A stretch of 64,000 bases of DNA from Saccharopolyspora erythraea NRRL 2338 (GTDB lineage Bacteria > Actinomycetota > Actinomycetes > Mycobacteriales > Pseudonocardiaceae): the NCBI RefSeq assembly GCF_000062885.1, contig NC_009142.1:1539584-1603583 (forward strand), read 5' to 3'. The translations under genes and the position numbers were made by a program. Of the stretch, positions 6,419-16,900 are shown piece by piece. Every line of letters starts with the position of its first letter. The first letter of the stretch is position 1. The notes beneath the pieces were generated by a model, which worked only from the letters and a program-made list of their open reading frames with translations, was not told the DNA's origin and did not search any database.

Positions 6419-7978
6419 ATGCACCCCGAATACGCCTCCCGCCACCTCAACCGGCGCGCGCTGCTGCGCGCCTCCGCGACGGGCGCCGGAGCCCTCGCCG
6501 CCGGCCTGCTCCTGCCGGGCGCGGCGGGTGCCGCGCCCGCTTTCGTCCGCCCCGACCGGCCGCTGCTGACCCACGGCGTGCAGCTCGGCGACCCGCGCCC
6601 GGACGGCGCCGTGGTCTGGACCCGCGCCGACCGCCCGTCGCGGATGTTCGTCGAGATCAGCCAGGACCCCGGGTTCGCCGACGCGCGGCGCGTCCCGGGC
6701 CCGCTGCTCACCCCGGAGACCGACGGCACCGGCGAGGTCCTGCTGCGGGGCCTCCCGTCCGGCCGGGAGTTCCACTACCGCGTCATCGCCGAGGACCTCG
6801 ACGGGCGGATGGGCAGCGAGCCGCTGACCGGCAGCTTCCGCACCGCGTCCCGGCAGCCGCGCGACGTGCGGTTCCTGTGGTCCGGTGACGTGGTCGGCCA
6901 GGGCTGGGGCATCAACCCCGACATCGGCGGCATGACGATCTACTCCGCGATGGCCGCCCGCGACCCCGACTTCTTCCTGCACAGCGGCGACACCGTCTAC
7001 GCCGACGGGCCTCTCAGGGAGTCGGTGACGCTGCCCGACGGCCGGGTGTGGCGCAACATCGTGACACCGGAGAAGTCGAAGGTCGCCGAGACGCTGGCCG
7101 AGTACCGCGGGCAGTTCGCCTACAACCTGCTGGACGAGAACGTGCGGCGCTTCGCCGCCCGCGTCCCGCAACTGGTGCAGTGGGACGACCACGAGGTCAC
7201 CAACAACTGGTACCCCGGCGAGATCCTCGACAAGCCCGAGTACACCGAGAAGCGGGTCGACGTGCTCGCCCAGCGCGCGTTCCAGGCCTTCCACGAGTGG
7301 CAGCCGGTGCGGCGGCAGGACGCCGTCGACGGCCGCGTCTACCGCAAGGTCGGGCACGGGCCGCTGCTCGACGTCTTCGTGCTGGACATGCGCAGCTACC
7401 GCGACCCCAACTCGGCGGGCACGCGGGCGGAGCGGATCCTCGGCGAGCAGCAGGCCAGGTGGCTGGTCGACGAGCTGTCCCGCTCGCGGGCGACCTGGAA
7501 GGTCATCGCCTCGGACATGCCGATCGGAATCATCGTGCCCGACGGCGACAAGATCGAGGCCGTGGCCAACGGCCTGCCGGGGGCGCCCAACGGCCGGGAG
7601 GCCGAGCTGGCCTGGGTGCTCGCCGAGACCGCCCGCCGCCAGGTGCGCAACGTCGTCTGGCTGACCGCCGACGTGCACTACTCGGCGGCCATCCGCTACT
7701 CGCCGGAGCGCGCGGCCTTCGACGGCTTCGACCCGTTCTGGGAGTTCGTCTCCGGACCGCTGCACGCCGGTGCCTTCGGGCCGAGCGAGCTGGACCCCAC
7801 ATTCGGTCCCGAGCAGGTCTTCGTCAGCGCGCCGACCCGCCAGGGCGCGTCGCCGCTGGAGGGCTTCCAGCACTTCGGCGAGGTCAACATCGACTCCCGG
7901 TCCCGGCGGCTGACCGTCGATCTGCGCGACACCGCGGGCAAGTCCCTGTGGTCGACCACCCTCGACCCGCGGCGCTGA
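6419..7978 (+). CDS. phoD: PhoD-family alkaline phosphatase/phosphodiesterase, Tat-exported
   Basis: 519 residues. The N-terminus has a twin-arginine signal (NRRALLRAS at residues 11-19, then a hydrophobic stretch ending GAAGAAPA). A PhoD N-terminal fibronectin-like domain spans about residues 45-145, followed by the metallophosphoesterase core with [38 protein letters not shown] and [10 protein letters not shown], which supply the Fe/Ca ligands of this family. It should release phosphate from extracellular mono- and diesters under phosphate starvation. Single gene; the right-hand hairpin at 7998 ends it. No Pho box was identified with confidence. Confidence 0.93.
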   Translation: MHPEYASRHLNRRALLRASATGAGALAAGLLLPGAAGAAPAFVRPDRPLLTHGVQLGDPRPDGAVVWTRADRPSRMFVEISQDPGFADARRVPGPLLTPETDGTGEVLLRGLPSGREFHYRVIAEDLDGRMGSEPLTGSFRTASRQPRDVRFLWSGDVVGQGWGINPDIGGMTIYSAMAARDPDFFLHSGDTVYADGPLRESVTLPDGRVWRNIVTPEKSKVAETLAEYRGQFAYNLLDENVRRFAARVPQLVQWDDHEVTNNWYPGEILDKPEYTEKRVDVLAQRAFQAFHEWQPVRRQDAVDGRVYRKVGHGPLLDVFVLDMRSYRDPNSAGTRAERILGEQQARWLVDELSRSRATWKVIASDMPIGIIVPDGDKIEAVANGLPGAPNGREAELAWVLAETARRQVRNVVWLTADVHYSAAIRYSPERAAFDGFDPFWEFVSGPLHAGAFGPSELDPTFGPEQVFVSAPTRQGASPLEGFQHFGEVNIDSRSRRLTVDLRDTAGKSLWSTTLDPRR

Positions 7979-7997
7979 CCGCGGGAGCTTGGGAAGG

Positions 7998-8036
7998 CCG
8001 CTCGCGGTCCGGCACCGGTGGCCGGGCCGCGAGCGG
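7998..8036 (+). terminator. Intrinsic terminator after phoD
   Basis: 15-bp stem (7998-8012 with 8022-8036) with one G.U pair and a 9-base loop, 20 bases past the stop. Confidence 0.75.
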
Positions 8037-8193
8037 GCGCCGGGTGCCTGACCTCGGACGCACCGGTGGACCACCGCAGTCACCCCGGTCTCCCCGGGCA
8101 CGGCCGGGGGCGCCGGAATCGATACCCTGGCGGCGAATCGGGCAGAGGTGGCCGAACGCACACCGCCGCCCCGGCACAGAAGGAGAAACACTC

Positions 8194-8604
8194 GTGAGCG
8201 AGCGCACCCTGGTCCTGGTGAAGCCCGACGGGGTCGAGCGGGGACTGGTCGGCGAGGTCATCGGCCGCATCGAGCGCAAGGGCCTGAAGCTGGTCGCGCT
8301 GGAGCTGCGCCAGGTCGAGCAGCAGCTCGCCGAGCAGCACTACGCCGAGCACGACGGCAAGCCGTTCTTCGGCAGCCTGCTCGAGTTCATCACCTCCGGC
8401 CCGGTCGTGGCCGCCGTGGTGGAGGGCCCGCGGGCGATCTCGGCGTTCCGCCAGCTCGCCGGCGGCACCGACCCGGTCGACAAGGCCGCCCCGGGCAGCA
8501 TCCGCGGCGACTACGGCCTGGAGGTCCAGTACAACCTGGTGCACGGCTCGGACTCCGCCGAGTCCGCCGAGCGCGAGATCAAGCTCTGGTTCCCGGAGCT
8601 CTGA
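8194..8604 (+). CDS. ndk: Nucleoside diphosphate kinase
   Basis: 136 residues from GTG, with AAGGAGA at 8180-8186. It covers the whole family: [16 protein letters not shown] at the N-terminus, [33 protein letters not shown], and the active-site NLVHGSD with the phosphorylated His117. It transfers the gamma phosphate of ATP to other NDPs in the cytoplasm to balance nucleotide pools. Length and motifs are normal. The acetyltransferase starts 5 bases after its stop, so the two are probably one transcript. Confidence 0.97.
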   Translation: MSERTLVLVKPDGVERGLVGEVIGRIERKGLKLVALELRQVEQQLAEQHYAEHDGKPFFGSLLEFITSGPVVAAVVEGPRAISAFRQLAGGTDPVDKAAPGSIRGDYGLEVQYNLVHGSDSAESAEREIKLWFPEL

Positions 8605-8609
8605 GCCGC

Positions 8610-9140
8610 GTGGGCGAGGACGTGTTCGTCACCGGTCCGCACCGGGTGGACACGCCGCACCCCGACCTCGTCGACGGCCTGGCCGACCTCTGGGGCCGGG
8701 TCACCGTGGCGGGCGGCGGCGTCGGCTTCACCCCGGCCGACCCGGTGGAGGAGGTGCGCGAGGCGGCCGCGTCGGTCGTCGACGACGTCGCGGGCAGGCG
8801 CGCGCACCTGCTGACCATCGGACGTGAGCACGTGCTCGTCGGCGTCGCGGTTCTGGTGCCGGGGCGCTATCCGGTGCGGCGGCACACCGGCGAGCTGTCG
8901 GTGCTCATGGTCGACCCCGACCTGCAGGGTCAGGGCTGGGGCCGCAAGCTGCACGACGCCGCCGTCGCGCACGCGCAGGCGCTGGGGCTGGAGAAGCTCG
9001 AGCTCGTGGTCCGCGGCGGCCACGACCTGGAGCGCTTCTACACCGGCCTGGGCTGGACGGAGTCGGGCCGCTGGGAGCGGTCGGTCCGCGTCGCCGACGG
9101 CGACGACCGCGACCGGATCTGGTTCACCCGGGACGTCTGA
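8610..9140 (+). CDS. GNAT-family N-acetyltransferase
   Basis: 176 residues from GTG, 5 bases after ndk. The acetyl-CoA site appears as LSVLMVDPDLQGQGWGRKLHDAAVAHA (motif A, Q-x-x-G-x-G/A), followed by LVVRGGHDLERFYTGLGWTESG (motif B with the typical FY-x-x-x-GF/W). It transfers an acetyl group from acetyl-CoA to an amine; the acceptor is unknown. The first 60 residues do not show a clear domain. Co-transcription with ndk is likely from the spacing. Confidence 0.88.
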   Translation: MGEDVFVTGPHRVDTPHPDLVDGLADLWGRVTVAGGGVGFTPADPVEEVREAAASVVDDVAGRRAHLLTIGREHVLVGVAVLVPGRYPVRRHTGELSVLMVDPDLQGQGWGRKLHDAAVAHAQALGLEKLELVVRGGHDLERFYTGLGWTESGRWERSVRVADGDDRDRIWFTRDV

Positions 9141-9291
9141 CCAGCGTGTCCGGTGCGAGCCGCGGCCACGCCTGACGGCTCGGCGGCACGGCGCGGCGCG
9201 GGGCGCACGCGGGGTTCGGTGCGGGCTCCGGTACCGCACTGAACCCGTACGCCTTCGTCGGGCGCGCGAGCGCGGCACGTACGCTGAACCG

Positions 9292-11256
9292 GTGAGCGTG
9301 GAGTCCGTATTCGACCGCTTGGAGCCGCTGCTGCCGCGCGTCTCCAAGCCCGTGCAGTACGTGGGCGGCGAGCTGAACTCGACCGCCAAGGACTGGGACG
9401 ACACCTCCGTGCGGTGGTGTCTGATGTACCCGGACGCGTACGAGGTCGGGCTGCCCAACCAGGGCGTCATGATCCTCTACGAGATCCTCAACGAGCAGCC
9501 CGACGTGCTCGCCGAGCGCACCTACTCGGTGTGGCCGGACCTCGAGGCCCTCATGCGCGAGCACGGCATCCCGCAGTTCACCGTCGACAACCACCGGCCC
9601 GTCGGCGCCTTCGACGTGCTCGGCGTCAGCTTCGCCACCGAGCTCGGCTACACCAACCTGCTCAGCGCGCTCGACCTCGCGGGCATCCCGCTGCACGCCG
9701 CCGACCGCACCGACGAGCACCCGGTCGTCCTGGCCGGCGGCCACGCGGCGTTCAACCCCGAGCCGATCGCCGACTTCCTGGACGCCGCCGTGCTCGGCGA
9801 CGGCGAGGAGGCGGTCCTGGAGGTCACCGAGGCCATCCGGAAGTGGAAGGCCGAGGGCGAGCCGGGCGGCCGGGACGAGCTCCTGCTGCGGCTGGCCGAG
9901 AGCGGCGGCGTGTACGTGCCGAAGTTCTACGACGTCTCCTACGGCGCCGACGGCGCCATCGAGTCGGTCGTGCCCAACGACGAGCGCGTGCCCTACCGGG
10001 TGTTCAAGCGCACCACGATGGAGCTCGACGACTGGCCCTACCCGAAGAAGCCGCTGGTACCGCTGGCCGAGAGCGTGCACGAGCGGATGAGCGTGGAGAT
10101 CTTCCGCGGCTGCACCCGCGGCTGCCGCTTCTGCCAGGCGGGCATGATCACCCGGCCGGTCCGCGAGCGCTCCATCGAGGGCATCGGCGAGATGGTCCAG
10201 CGGGGCCTGGAGGCGACCGGCTTCGAGGAGGTCGGCCTGCTGTCGCTCAGCTCCGCCGACCACTCCGAGATCGCCGACATCACCAAGGGCCTCGCCGACC
10301 GCTACGAGGGCACCGGCACCGGTCTCTCGCTGCCGTCGACGCGGGTGGACGCCTTCAACATCGACCTCGCCAACGAGCTGTCCCGCAACGGCCGCCGCTC
10401 CGGGCTGACCTTCGCCCCCGAGGGCGGCAGCGAGCGGATCCGGCGCGTGATCAACAAGATGGTCTCCGAGAAGGACCTGATCCGCACCGTCTCGGCGGCC
10501 TTCGCCAACGGCTGGCGGCAGGTCAAGCTGTACTTCATGTGCGGCCTGCCGACCGAGACCGACGAGGACGTGCTGCAGATCGCCGAGATGGCCAAGGAGG
10601 TCATCCGCGCCGGGCGCGCGGCGTCCGGGCGCAAGGACATCCGCTGCACGATCTCCATCGGCGGGTTCGTGCCCAAGCCGCACACCCCGTTCCAGTGGGC
10701 GTCCCAGTGCGACCCGGACACCGTCGACGAGCGGCTGCGCAAGCTGCGCCAGGCCGTCAACTCCGACCGCGGTCTGGGCCGCAACATCGGCATGCGCTAC
10801 CACGACGGCAAGCCGTCGCTGGTGGAAGGCCTGCTCTCGCGCGGTGACCGCAGGCTCGGCCGCGTGATCGAGCGGGTGTGGCGCGAGGGCGGCCGGTTCG
10901 ACGGCTGGAACGAGCACTTCTCCTACCAGCGCTGGGTCGACTGCGCGCAGGCCGAGCTGGTGCCGCTGGGCGTGGACCTGGACTGGTTCACCACCCGCGA
11001 GCGCCACGAGGGCGAGGTGCTGCCGTGGGACCACCTCGACTCCGGTCTGGACAAGGAGTGGTTGTGGGCCGACTGGCAGGACGCGCTGGAGGCCCGCGAG
11101 CAGGACGACTGCCGCTGGACGCCGTGCTTCGACTGCGGTGTGTGCCCGACGATGGGCACCGACATCGAGGTCGGGCCCTCCGGCCGCAAGCTGCTGCCGA
11201 TCTCGCCGGTCGGCCAGGGTTCGCCGGTGACCAACCAGGCCTTCTCGCAGGGCTGA
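9292..11256 (+). CDS. Radical SAM protein with B12-binding-type N-terminal domain (TIGR03960-like)
   Basis: 654 residues. The N-terminal part (about 1-230) resembles a cobalamin-binding fold; the radical-SAM domain starts with EIFRGCTRGCRFCQAG, the three cysteines around residues 274-281 binding the 4Fe-4S cluster. It continues with LTFAPEGGSERIR and LYFMCGLPTETDED. A C-terminal cluster of cysteines (CRWTPCFDCGVCP) may hold a second metal site. Proteins of this type are nearly always encoded beside a DUF2344 protein and RNase E, as here; the reaction is unproven, probably RNA or ribosome modification. The GTG start follows TACGCT (9280-9285) by 6 bases, so the message is probably leaderless. 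Confidence 0.92.
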   Translation: MSVESVFDRLEPLLPRVSKPVQYVGGELNSTAKDWDDTSVRWCLMYPDAYEVGLPNQGVMILYEILNEQPDVLAERTYSVWPDLEALMREHGIPQFTVDNHRPVGAFDVLGVSFATELGYTNLLSALDLAGIPLHAADRTDEHPVVLAGGHAAFNPEPIADFLDAAVLGDGEEAVLEVTEAIRKWKAEGEPGGRDELLLRLAESGGVYVPKFYDVSYGADGAIESVVPNDERVPYRVFKRTTMELDDWPYPKKPLVPLAESVHERMSVEIFRGCTRGCRFCQAGMITRPVRERSIEGIGEMVQRGLEATGFEEVGLLSLSSADHSEIADITKGLADRYEGTGTGLSLPSTRVDAFNIDLANELSRNGRRSGLTFAPEGGSERIRRVINKMVSEKDLIRTVSAAFANGWRQVKLYFMCGLPTETDEDVLQIAEMAKEVIRAGRAASGRKDIRCTISIGGFVPKPHTPFQWASQCDPDTVDERLRKLRQAVNSDRGLGRNIGMRYHDGKPSLVEGLLSRGDRRLGRVIERVWREGGRFDGWNEHFSYQRWVDCAQAELVPLGVDLDWFTTRERHEGEVLPWDHLDSGLDKEWLWADWQDALEAREQDDCRWTPCFDCGVCPTMGTDIEVGPSGRKLLPISPVGQGSPVTNQAFSQG

Positions 11257-11278
11257 GCGCCGCAACGCCGGGTGGAGT

Positions 11279-12784
11279 TCAGCGGGTGACGGCCCGGCGG
11301 GCGTCGACCATGCCGTGGCCGTAGAAGCCGTTGTAGGCGGCGTAGCCGCGGCACAGCGCGTCCTGGGCGCTGTCGGAGTTGAGGTCGTAGTCGCTCGGGC
11401 AGCTCATCGGGGACGTGCTCGCGAGGAGCATCCGGGTCAACTCGCGGGGCCCGGCGTCGGGGTGCCGCGACGCGAGCAGCGCGGCCACGCCGGAGACGTG
11501 CGGTGCGGCCATCGACGTGCCGCAGGCCCGGTCGTAGTCGGCGCCGGGCACGGTCGACAGCACGCAGCCCGCGTGGCCAGGGACGCGGCTCTCGCCGCCC
11601 GGCGCGGTGATGTCGACCGAGCCCAGGCCGTAGGAGCTGTAGCCGGCCTTGACCCCGTCGTGTCCCACGGCGGAGACGGCGACGACGTCGTCCAGGCCGA
11701 CCGGCACCGCATCGCAGTCGGGGCGTCGGACAGCGGAGAGGTCGATGCGCTCGTTGCCGACCGCGGCGACGGTCAGCACACCGCGCGAGGTGGCGTGCTC
11801 GACGGCGCGGCGCACCGCCTCGCGCGGGACGGCGGAGCCCTCGCCGGTGCAACCCCGCGCCGCGGCGTCGACGAGGAAGCTGCTGTTGACGACGCGGATG
11901 CCGTGCTCGGCCGCCCACATGAAGCCGCAAACCGCGTACTCGGGGTTGACGTATCCCGCCTCGTCGACGACCCGCACCGACGCGACCCGCACGCCCGGGG
12001 CGACACCGGTGGTGCCCACCCCGTCGTCGGCCGCCGCGACGATGCCCGCGACGTGGGTGCCGTGCGGAGCGCTCCTGGCCTCGGGGGACCGGTCCGGCCG
12101 CGCGGGGGAGAGGCAGTCGGCGGAGCGGGAGCGGTCGAAGGCCGCGGCGAGCTCGGGGTGCGTGCCGTCCACGCCCGAGTCGAGCACCCCGACGACGACA
12201 TCGGCGCTGCCCGTCGTGACCGCGTGCGCCTCGGGGGCGTGCACCGCCGCGGCGTTCCAGCCGCCGGCGGGAGCGGCGGCCGTTCCCGTGGCGGGTGCTG
12301 CGGTGGCCGGTGTTGCGTCGGCTGATCCTGCGGTGTCCGGCATTGCGTCGGCCGGTGTTGCGCCGGCCGAACCGGCGGTGCTCGGTGCCGCGACCGGGCC
12401 CTGCCAGGTCTCGACGTTCGCCCGACCCGGGACCAGGGCCGTGCTCTGCCCGTCGGCGGCGGCGCGCTCGCGCTGCTCGGCCTCCGCGCTGTAGGCGCGG
12501 TCAGTGCCGACGAGCCGCTCGAATCGGCGGTCGGCGGAGTCGACGACGCCCACGCCGATCGACGGGTAGTAGGCCGCCAGCGTCCCGCACCGGGCGCTCA
12601 TCTCCCGTCCGGCGGAACCGACAGCGGTGCCGGGCTCGAACAGCACCACGTAGCGCAACGAGGGGCCCGGTCCGGCGCAGTCCGGTCCGGCTGCCGCCTG
12701 CGGAGCGCATAGCACGGCCAGCGCCGCGGCGACGAGGAGCAGGCACGAGCGCCGCGGCGCCCGCCCAGGCCTGCTGACCCCCAT
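11279..12784 (-). CDS. Secreted S8-family serine protease (subtilase)
   Basis: 501 residues. A signal peptide covers about residues 1-32; a pro/inhibitor-like segment runs to about 130; then a low-complexity linker rich in Ala, Thr and Pro with repeated SADATPA-type units (about 136-175). The catalytic domain has Asp202 (LDSGVDGTH), His241 (HGTHVAG), the oxyanion-hole Asn344 (AVGNE) and Ser424 (GTSMAAPHVSG). Several extra cysteines suggest disulfides. It should cleave proteins outside the cell. GGGAGCACCG precedes the ATG. It sits on the opposite strand between the radical-SAM gene and DUF2344, which are usually adjacent, so it was probably inserted there. The SSI protein in this window is a possible inhibitor. 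Confidence 0.92.
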   Translation of the reverse strand: MGVSRPGRAPRRSCLLLVAAALAVLCAPQAAAGPDCAGPGPSLRYVVLFEPGTAVGSAGREMSARCGTLAAYYPSIGVGVVDSADRRFERLVGTDRAYSAEAEQRERAAADGQSTALVPGRANVETWQGPVAAPSTAGSAGATPADAMPDTAGSADATPATAAPATGTAAAPAGGWNAAAVHAPEAHAVTTGSADVVVGVLDSGVDGTHPELAAAFDRSRSADCLSPARPDRSPEARSAPHGTHVAGIVAAADDGVGTTGVAPGVRVASVRVVDEAGYVNPEYAVCGFMWAAEHGIRVVNSSFLVDAAARGCTGEGSAVPREAVRRAVEHATSRGVLTVAAVGNERIDLSAVRRPDCDAVPVGLDDVVAVSAVGHDGVKAGYSSYGLGSVDITAPGGESRVPGHAGCVLSTVPGADYDRACGTSMAAPHVSGVAALLASRHPDAGPRELTRMLLASTSPMSCPSDYDLNSDSAQDALCRGYAAYNGFYGHGMVDARRAVTR

Positions 12785-12989
12785 CGGTGCTCCCGGTCGT
12801 GGTCACCGCACTCCGACCAGGACGGGACGCTAGCCAGCCAGGGCACGACCCACAAGCCAACCCCTCCCGACCTGGGCGCTCGGCACCTTGCTGGCCCGAT
12901 GTGGGGGCGGCTTGTCACACTTGCGGTTGTCAGGGCAACCACCGACCACGACCAACCAGGGCCGTAGGCGACACGCGCGGGAGGGCATT

Positions 12990-13823
12990 CTGAGTCGACG
13001 AGATCATCCCAACCCCTCTGCGCCGCCGGTGCAGAAGCTGCGGCTGCGCTACGCCAAGCGCGGCAGGCTGCGCTTCACCTCGCACCGCGACCTGGCCAGG
13101 GCCTTCGAGCGCGCGCTGCGGCGAGCGGGCGTGCCGATGGCCTACTCCCAGGGCTTCAGCCCGCACCCCAAGGTGTCGTGGGCCGGCGCGGTACCCACCG
13201 GCGTGTCGAGCGAGGCCGAGTACGTCGAGCTCCAGCTCGTCCGCCAGGTCGACCCCGAGCTGCTGTGCCGCGAGCTGGACGCGGCGCTGCCCGACGGCGT
13301 CGACCTGCTGGAGGCGGTCGAGGCGGCGCCCGGTCCGCTCGCGGAGCGGCTGGAGGCCAGCCGCTGGCTGATCGAGGTACCCGGGGTTGGCGATGACGAG
13401 CTGCGGGACGCGGTGTCCAAGCTGCTCGCGGCCGACAGCGTCGAGGTGGAGCGGATGACCAAGGACGGCCGCCGCAGCATCGACGCACGGGCCGCGTTGA
13501 TCGACGCCGCGGTGCTGGACCGTTCCGATCCGACTGCGCTGAGTGACCGGATTCGTTCCGTCACCGCCCAGGTGGACGATTGGCCGAGCGAGCCCGGACC
13601 GTATGGGATACTTGTAACGGTCGTGCGGCAGACAACACCGGTCGTACGACCCGACGACGTACTGAGCGCCCTTCAGGTCGTCGCCGGTCTGACGCCGTCG
13701 GCCGCCGCGAGAGCGACCCGGCTGGCGCAAGGCAGGCTCGACGACTCCGGAGGGCTTGCCGACCCGTTGGCCAAGGACTCAGGCGGCGACCGGAGTCCAG
13801 CGGGGGAGCCCGCGGCGGGGTGA
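12990..13823 (+). CDS. DUF2344 / TIGR03936 protein, partner of the radical-SAM protein
   Basis: About 277 residues. The conserved start VQKLRLRYAKRGRLRFTSHRDLARAFERALRRAGVPMAYSQGFSPHPKVSWA is diagnostic of the family that is fused to, or beside, the TIGR03960 radical-SAM protein in most bacteria. Its second half is variable. The start is uncertain: CTG at 12990 has GGGAGGG five bases upstream, while GTG at 13029 begins the conserved region without a ribosome site. Molecular role not established; the constant pairing and the RNase E neighbour suggest RNA metabolism. Separated from its partner by the subtilase gene. Confidence 0.88.
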   Translation: MSRRDHPNPSAPPVQKLRLRYAKRGRLRFTSHRDLARAFERALRRAGVPMAYSQGFSPHPKVSWAGAVPTGVSSEAEYVELQLVRQVDPELLCRELDAALPDGVDLLEAVEAAPGPLAERLEASRWLIEVPGVGDDELRDAVSKLLAADSVEVERMTKDGRRSIDARAALIDAAVLDRSDPTALSDRIRSVTAQVDDWPSEPGPYGILVTVVRQTTPVVRPDDVLSALQVVAGLTPSAAARATRLAQGRLDDSGGLADPLAKDSGGDRSPAGEPAAG

Positions 13824-13991
13824 CGGACGGCGCGGACGTCGTCGGACCCGCCGTGTGACTTCCCGGCTCACCGAGATCCGGGGCGGGGGGACCAACAGAA
13901 TTGCCGTCGCCCGAGGGCGGCGGAAACGAAAAGAACGCACATGCCTCTGTGCGGCCGCGTCGCGGGACGCGCCCGGGGGCGGAGGAGCTGG

Positions 13992-16900
13992 ATGTTGAAC
14001 ATGGACACGCCCGCTGGAAGCGCCAGCGGGCCATCGCCCACACCTACCCAGGAAGATCAGGGGACGTTCGAACTGCCCGCCAAGCTGCGGGTGCACGCGC
14101 TGGCCAAGCTGCTCGGAGCGAGCAGCCGCGAGATCATCACGACGCTGGAGTCGCTCGGCGAGTCGGTGCGCAGCGCGCAGTCGAACATCACCCGCGAGGT
14201 CGCGATGCAGGTCGTCCGGACCCTGCATCCCGAACAGATAGCCGAGCCGGAGCAGGGCGCCGAGGACACTTCCCGGCAGCAGGCCGCCGGCAAGCCGGAG
14301 GAGCCCGCCCAGCCGCAGGCGCAGCCGGGAGCCGAGTCCGCGCGGAAGCAGCAGGCCCAGCCCACGCGCGACGAGGAGTCCGCCGAGGGCAAGGCGGCTG
14401 AGAGCAAGCCCGCCGAGGGCAAGGCCACCGAGGGTGAGGCCGGGGACAAGTCCGCCGAGGTCGCGCCGGTCAAGGCACCGAACCCCGGCTTCCTCGCCGC
14501 CCAGGAGTCCGAGCCCACCCGCAGCGGCGCACCCGGCCTGACCCCGGTGTTCGCCGCGCCGCAGGCGATGTTCCTGGCCCCGGACCCGAAGACGGCGCCC
14601 GCCAAGCCCGAGCCCGAGCAGAAGCAGGCCCAGGCCGAGGAGGAGCAGCAGGAGACCGCGACCGAGGCGCCCCAGCAGTCCGAGTCCGCCGACACCGGTG
14701 AGGACGAGGGCGACCAGGGCGGCCGCCGCCGTCGCCGCCGCGGCCGCCGCGGCCGGGGCCGTGGCCGCGGGGCCGAGGGCGAGCAGGACGAGCAGCAGCG
14801 CGAGACGTCCGAGGCCGACACCACCGAGCAGGACGGCAAGGCCGAGCAGGCCGAACCGGCGACCGAGCAGCAGTCCGAGGAAGCCGCCGAGGCCGCGGAG
14901 ACCGACGGCGACTCCGCGGAGGGCAACCGCCGTCGTCGCCGTCGCCGTCGCCGCAAGGGCTCCGGGGACGACGACAGCGGTACTCGCGACGACGACCCGC
15001 CGAACACCGTCGTGCACGTCCGCGAGTCCGCGCCGGAGGGACGCCACGACAGCAGCGACGACGAGGTGCGCGCGGTCAAGGGCTCGACGCGGCTGGAGGC
15101 CAAGCGCCAGCGCCGCCGGGACGGCCGGGAGGCCGGCCGCAGGCGCGCCCCGGTGCTGTCGGAGGCCGAGTTCCTGGCGCGCCGCGAGTCGGTGGACCGC
15201 AGGATGGTCGTCCGCGAGAACGGCGACCAGACCCAGATCGCGGTGCTCGAGGACAACGTCCTCGTCGAGAACTTCGTGACCTCGGCGGGCAGCGGCTCGC
15301 TGGTCGGCAACGTCTACCTGGGCCGCGTGCAGAACGTGCTGCCCAGCATGGAGGCCGCTTTCGTCGACATCGGCCGCGGCCGCAACGCCGTGCTCTACGC
15401 CGGTGAGGTCGACTGGGACGCCGCCGGCCTGGCGGGCAAGGCGCGCCGCATCGAGCAGGCGCTGTCCACCGGCGACAGCGTGCTGGTGCAGGTCACCAAG
15501 GACCCTGTCGGCCACAAGGGTGCGCGCCTGACCACCCAGATCAGCCTGCCCGGCCGCTTCCTGGTGTACGTGCCGGGCGGCGGTGCCACCGGCATCAGCC
15601 GCAAGCTGCCCGACAACGAGCGCAAGCGCCTCAAGGAGATCCTCAAGCGGATCGTGCCGGAGAACGCCGGCGTGATCATCCGGACCGCCTCCGAGGGCAC
15701 CAGCGAGGAGGCGCTGGACCGCGACGTCCGCCGCCTGCAGGCCCAGTGGGAGGTCATCAAGGAGAAGGCCGACTCGCCGAAGGCGCAGGCGCCGCAGCTG
15801 CTCTACGAGGAGCCCGACCTGCTCATCAAGGTCGTCCGCGACCTGTTCACCGAGGACTTCTCGGCGATGGCGGTGCAGGGCAACCAGGCCTGGGACACCA
15901 TCGAGGCCTACGTCAAGCACGTCGCGCCCGACCTGGCCGGACGCCTCAGCAAGCACGTCGGCAAGAACGACGTGTTCACCGAGCAGCGGATCAGTGAGCA
16001 GATCGCCAAGGCGCTGGACCGCAAGGTCTGGCTGCCCTCCGGCGGCTACCTGGTCATCGACCGCACCGAGGCGATGACGGTGATCGACGTCAACACCGGC
16101 AAGTTCACCGGATCCGGGGGCAACCTGGAGGAGACGGTCACCCGCAACAACCTGGAGGCGGCCGAGGAGATCGTGCGCCAGCTCCGGTTGCGCGACATCG
16201 GCGGCATCATCGTCATCGACTTCATCGACATGGTGCTGGAGTCCAACCGCGACCTGGTGCTGCGCAGGCTGACCGAGTGCCTGGGCCGCGACCGCACCCG
16301 GCACCAGGTCGCCGAGGTGACCTCGCTCGGCCTGGTGCAGATGACCCGCAAGCGGGTCGGCACGGGGTTGCTGGAGGCTTACAGCAGCACCTGCGAGCAC
16401 TGCCGCGGGCGCGGGCTGCTGGTGTCGACCGACCCGGTCACCCACGCCCACACCAACGGCAGCGGAGGCGGCGGTGGCGGTGGCCGTCGCAACCGCAACC
16501 GGGGCAAGTCGCAGGAGCCGGAGACGCCGGTCGTGGAGGCCGCCCCGGCCGCAGAGCCGGAGGCGAAGGCCGAGCCGGCCGCCGAGGCGCCGAAGCCGGA
16601 GAAGCAGGAGAAGCCGCAGAAGCAGGAGAAGGCGGAGCGCAAGGCGGCCGCCGCGGCGGAGCAGCCGGTGCGGGCCGACAAGGCCCCCGAACCGGCGAAG
16701 GCGGAGCAGCCGGTCGAGGCCGAGCGTGCCGAGCCGGTGAAGGCGACCGAGCCGGCGCCCGCGCCGGAGGCCGTCGAGGAGCCCGTCGCCGAGCAGCCCG
16801 AGGCGGCCGCGCCTGCCGCCGAGCCTGTCCGCGCTTCGCAGCCGGAGGAGGCCGCACCGACCCCCGCTTCGCAGCCCGAGCCGGCCGCGGAGGAGTCGTC

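Noticed and set aside
9124-11265. Long minus-strand frame opposite the radical-SAM gene
   Set aside because: Antisense shadow of a gene whose cysteine motif and length are convincing; Leu/Gly/Val/His-rich composition without domains.
13779-16451. 890-codon open frame on the minus strand opposite rne
   Set aside because: It mirrors the rne codon pattern in GC-rich DNA (third-position bias makes antisense frames open), has no recognisable motif, and overlaps a gene with full family signatures.
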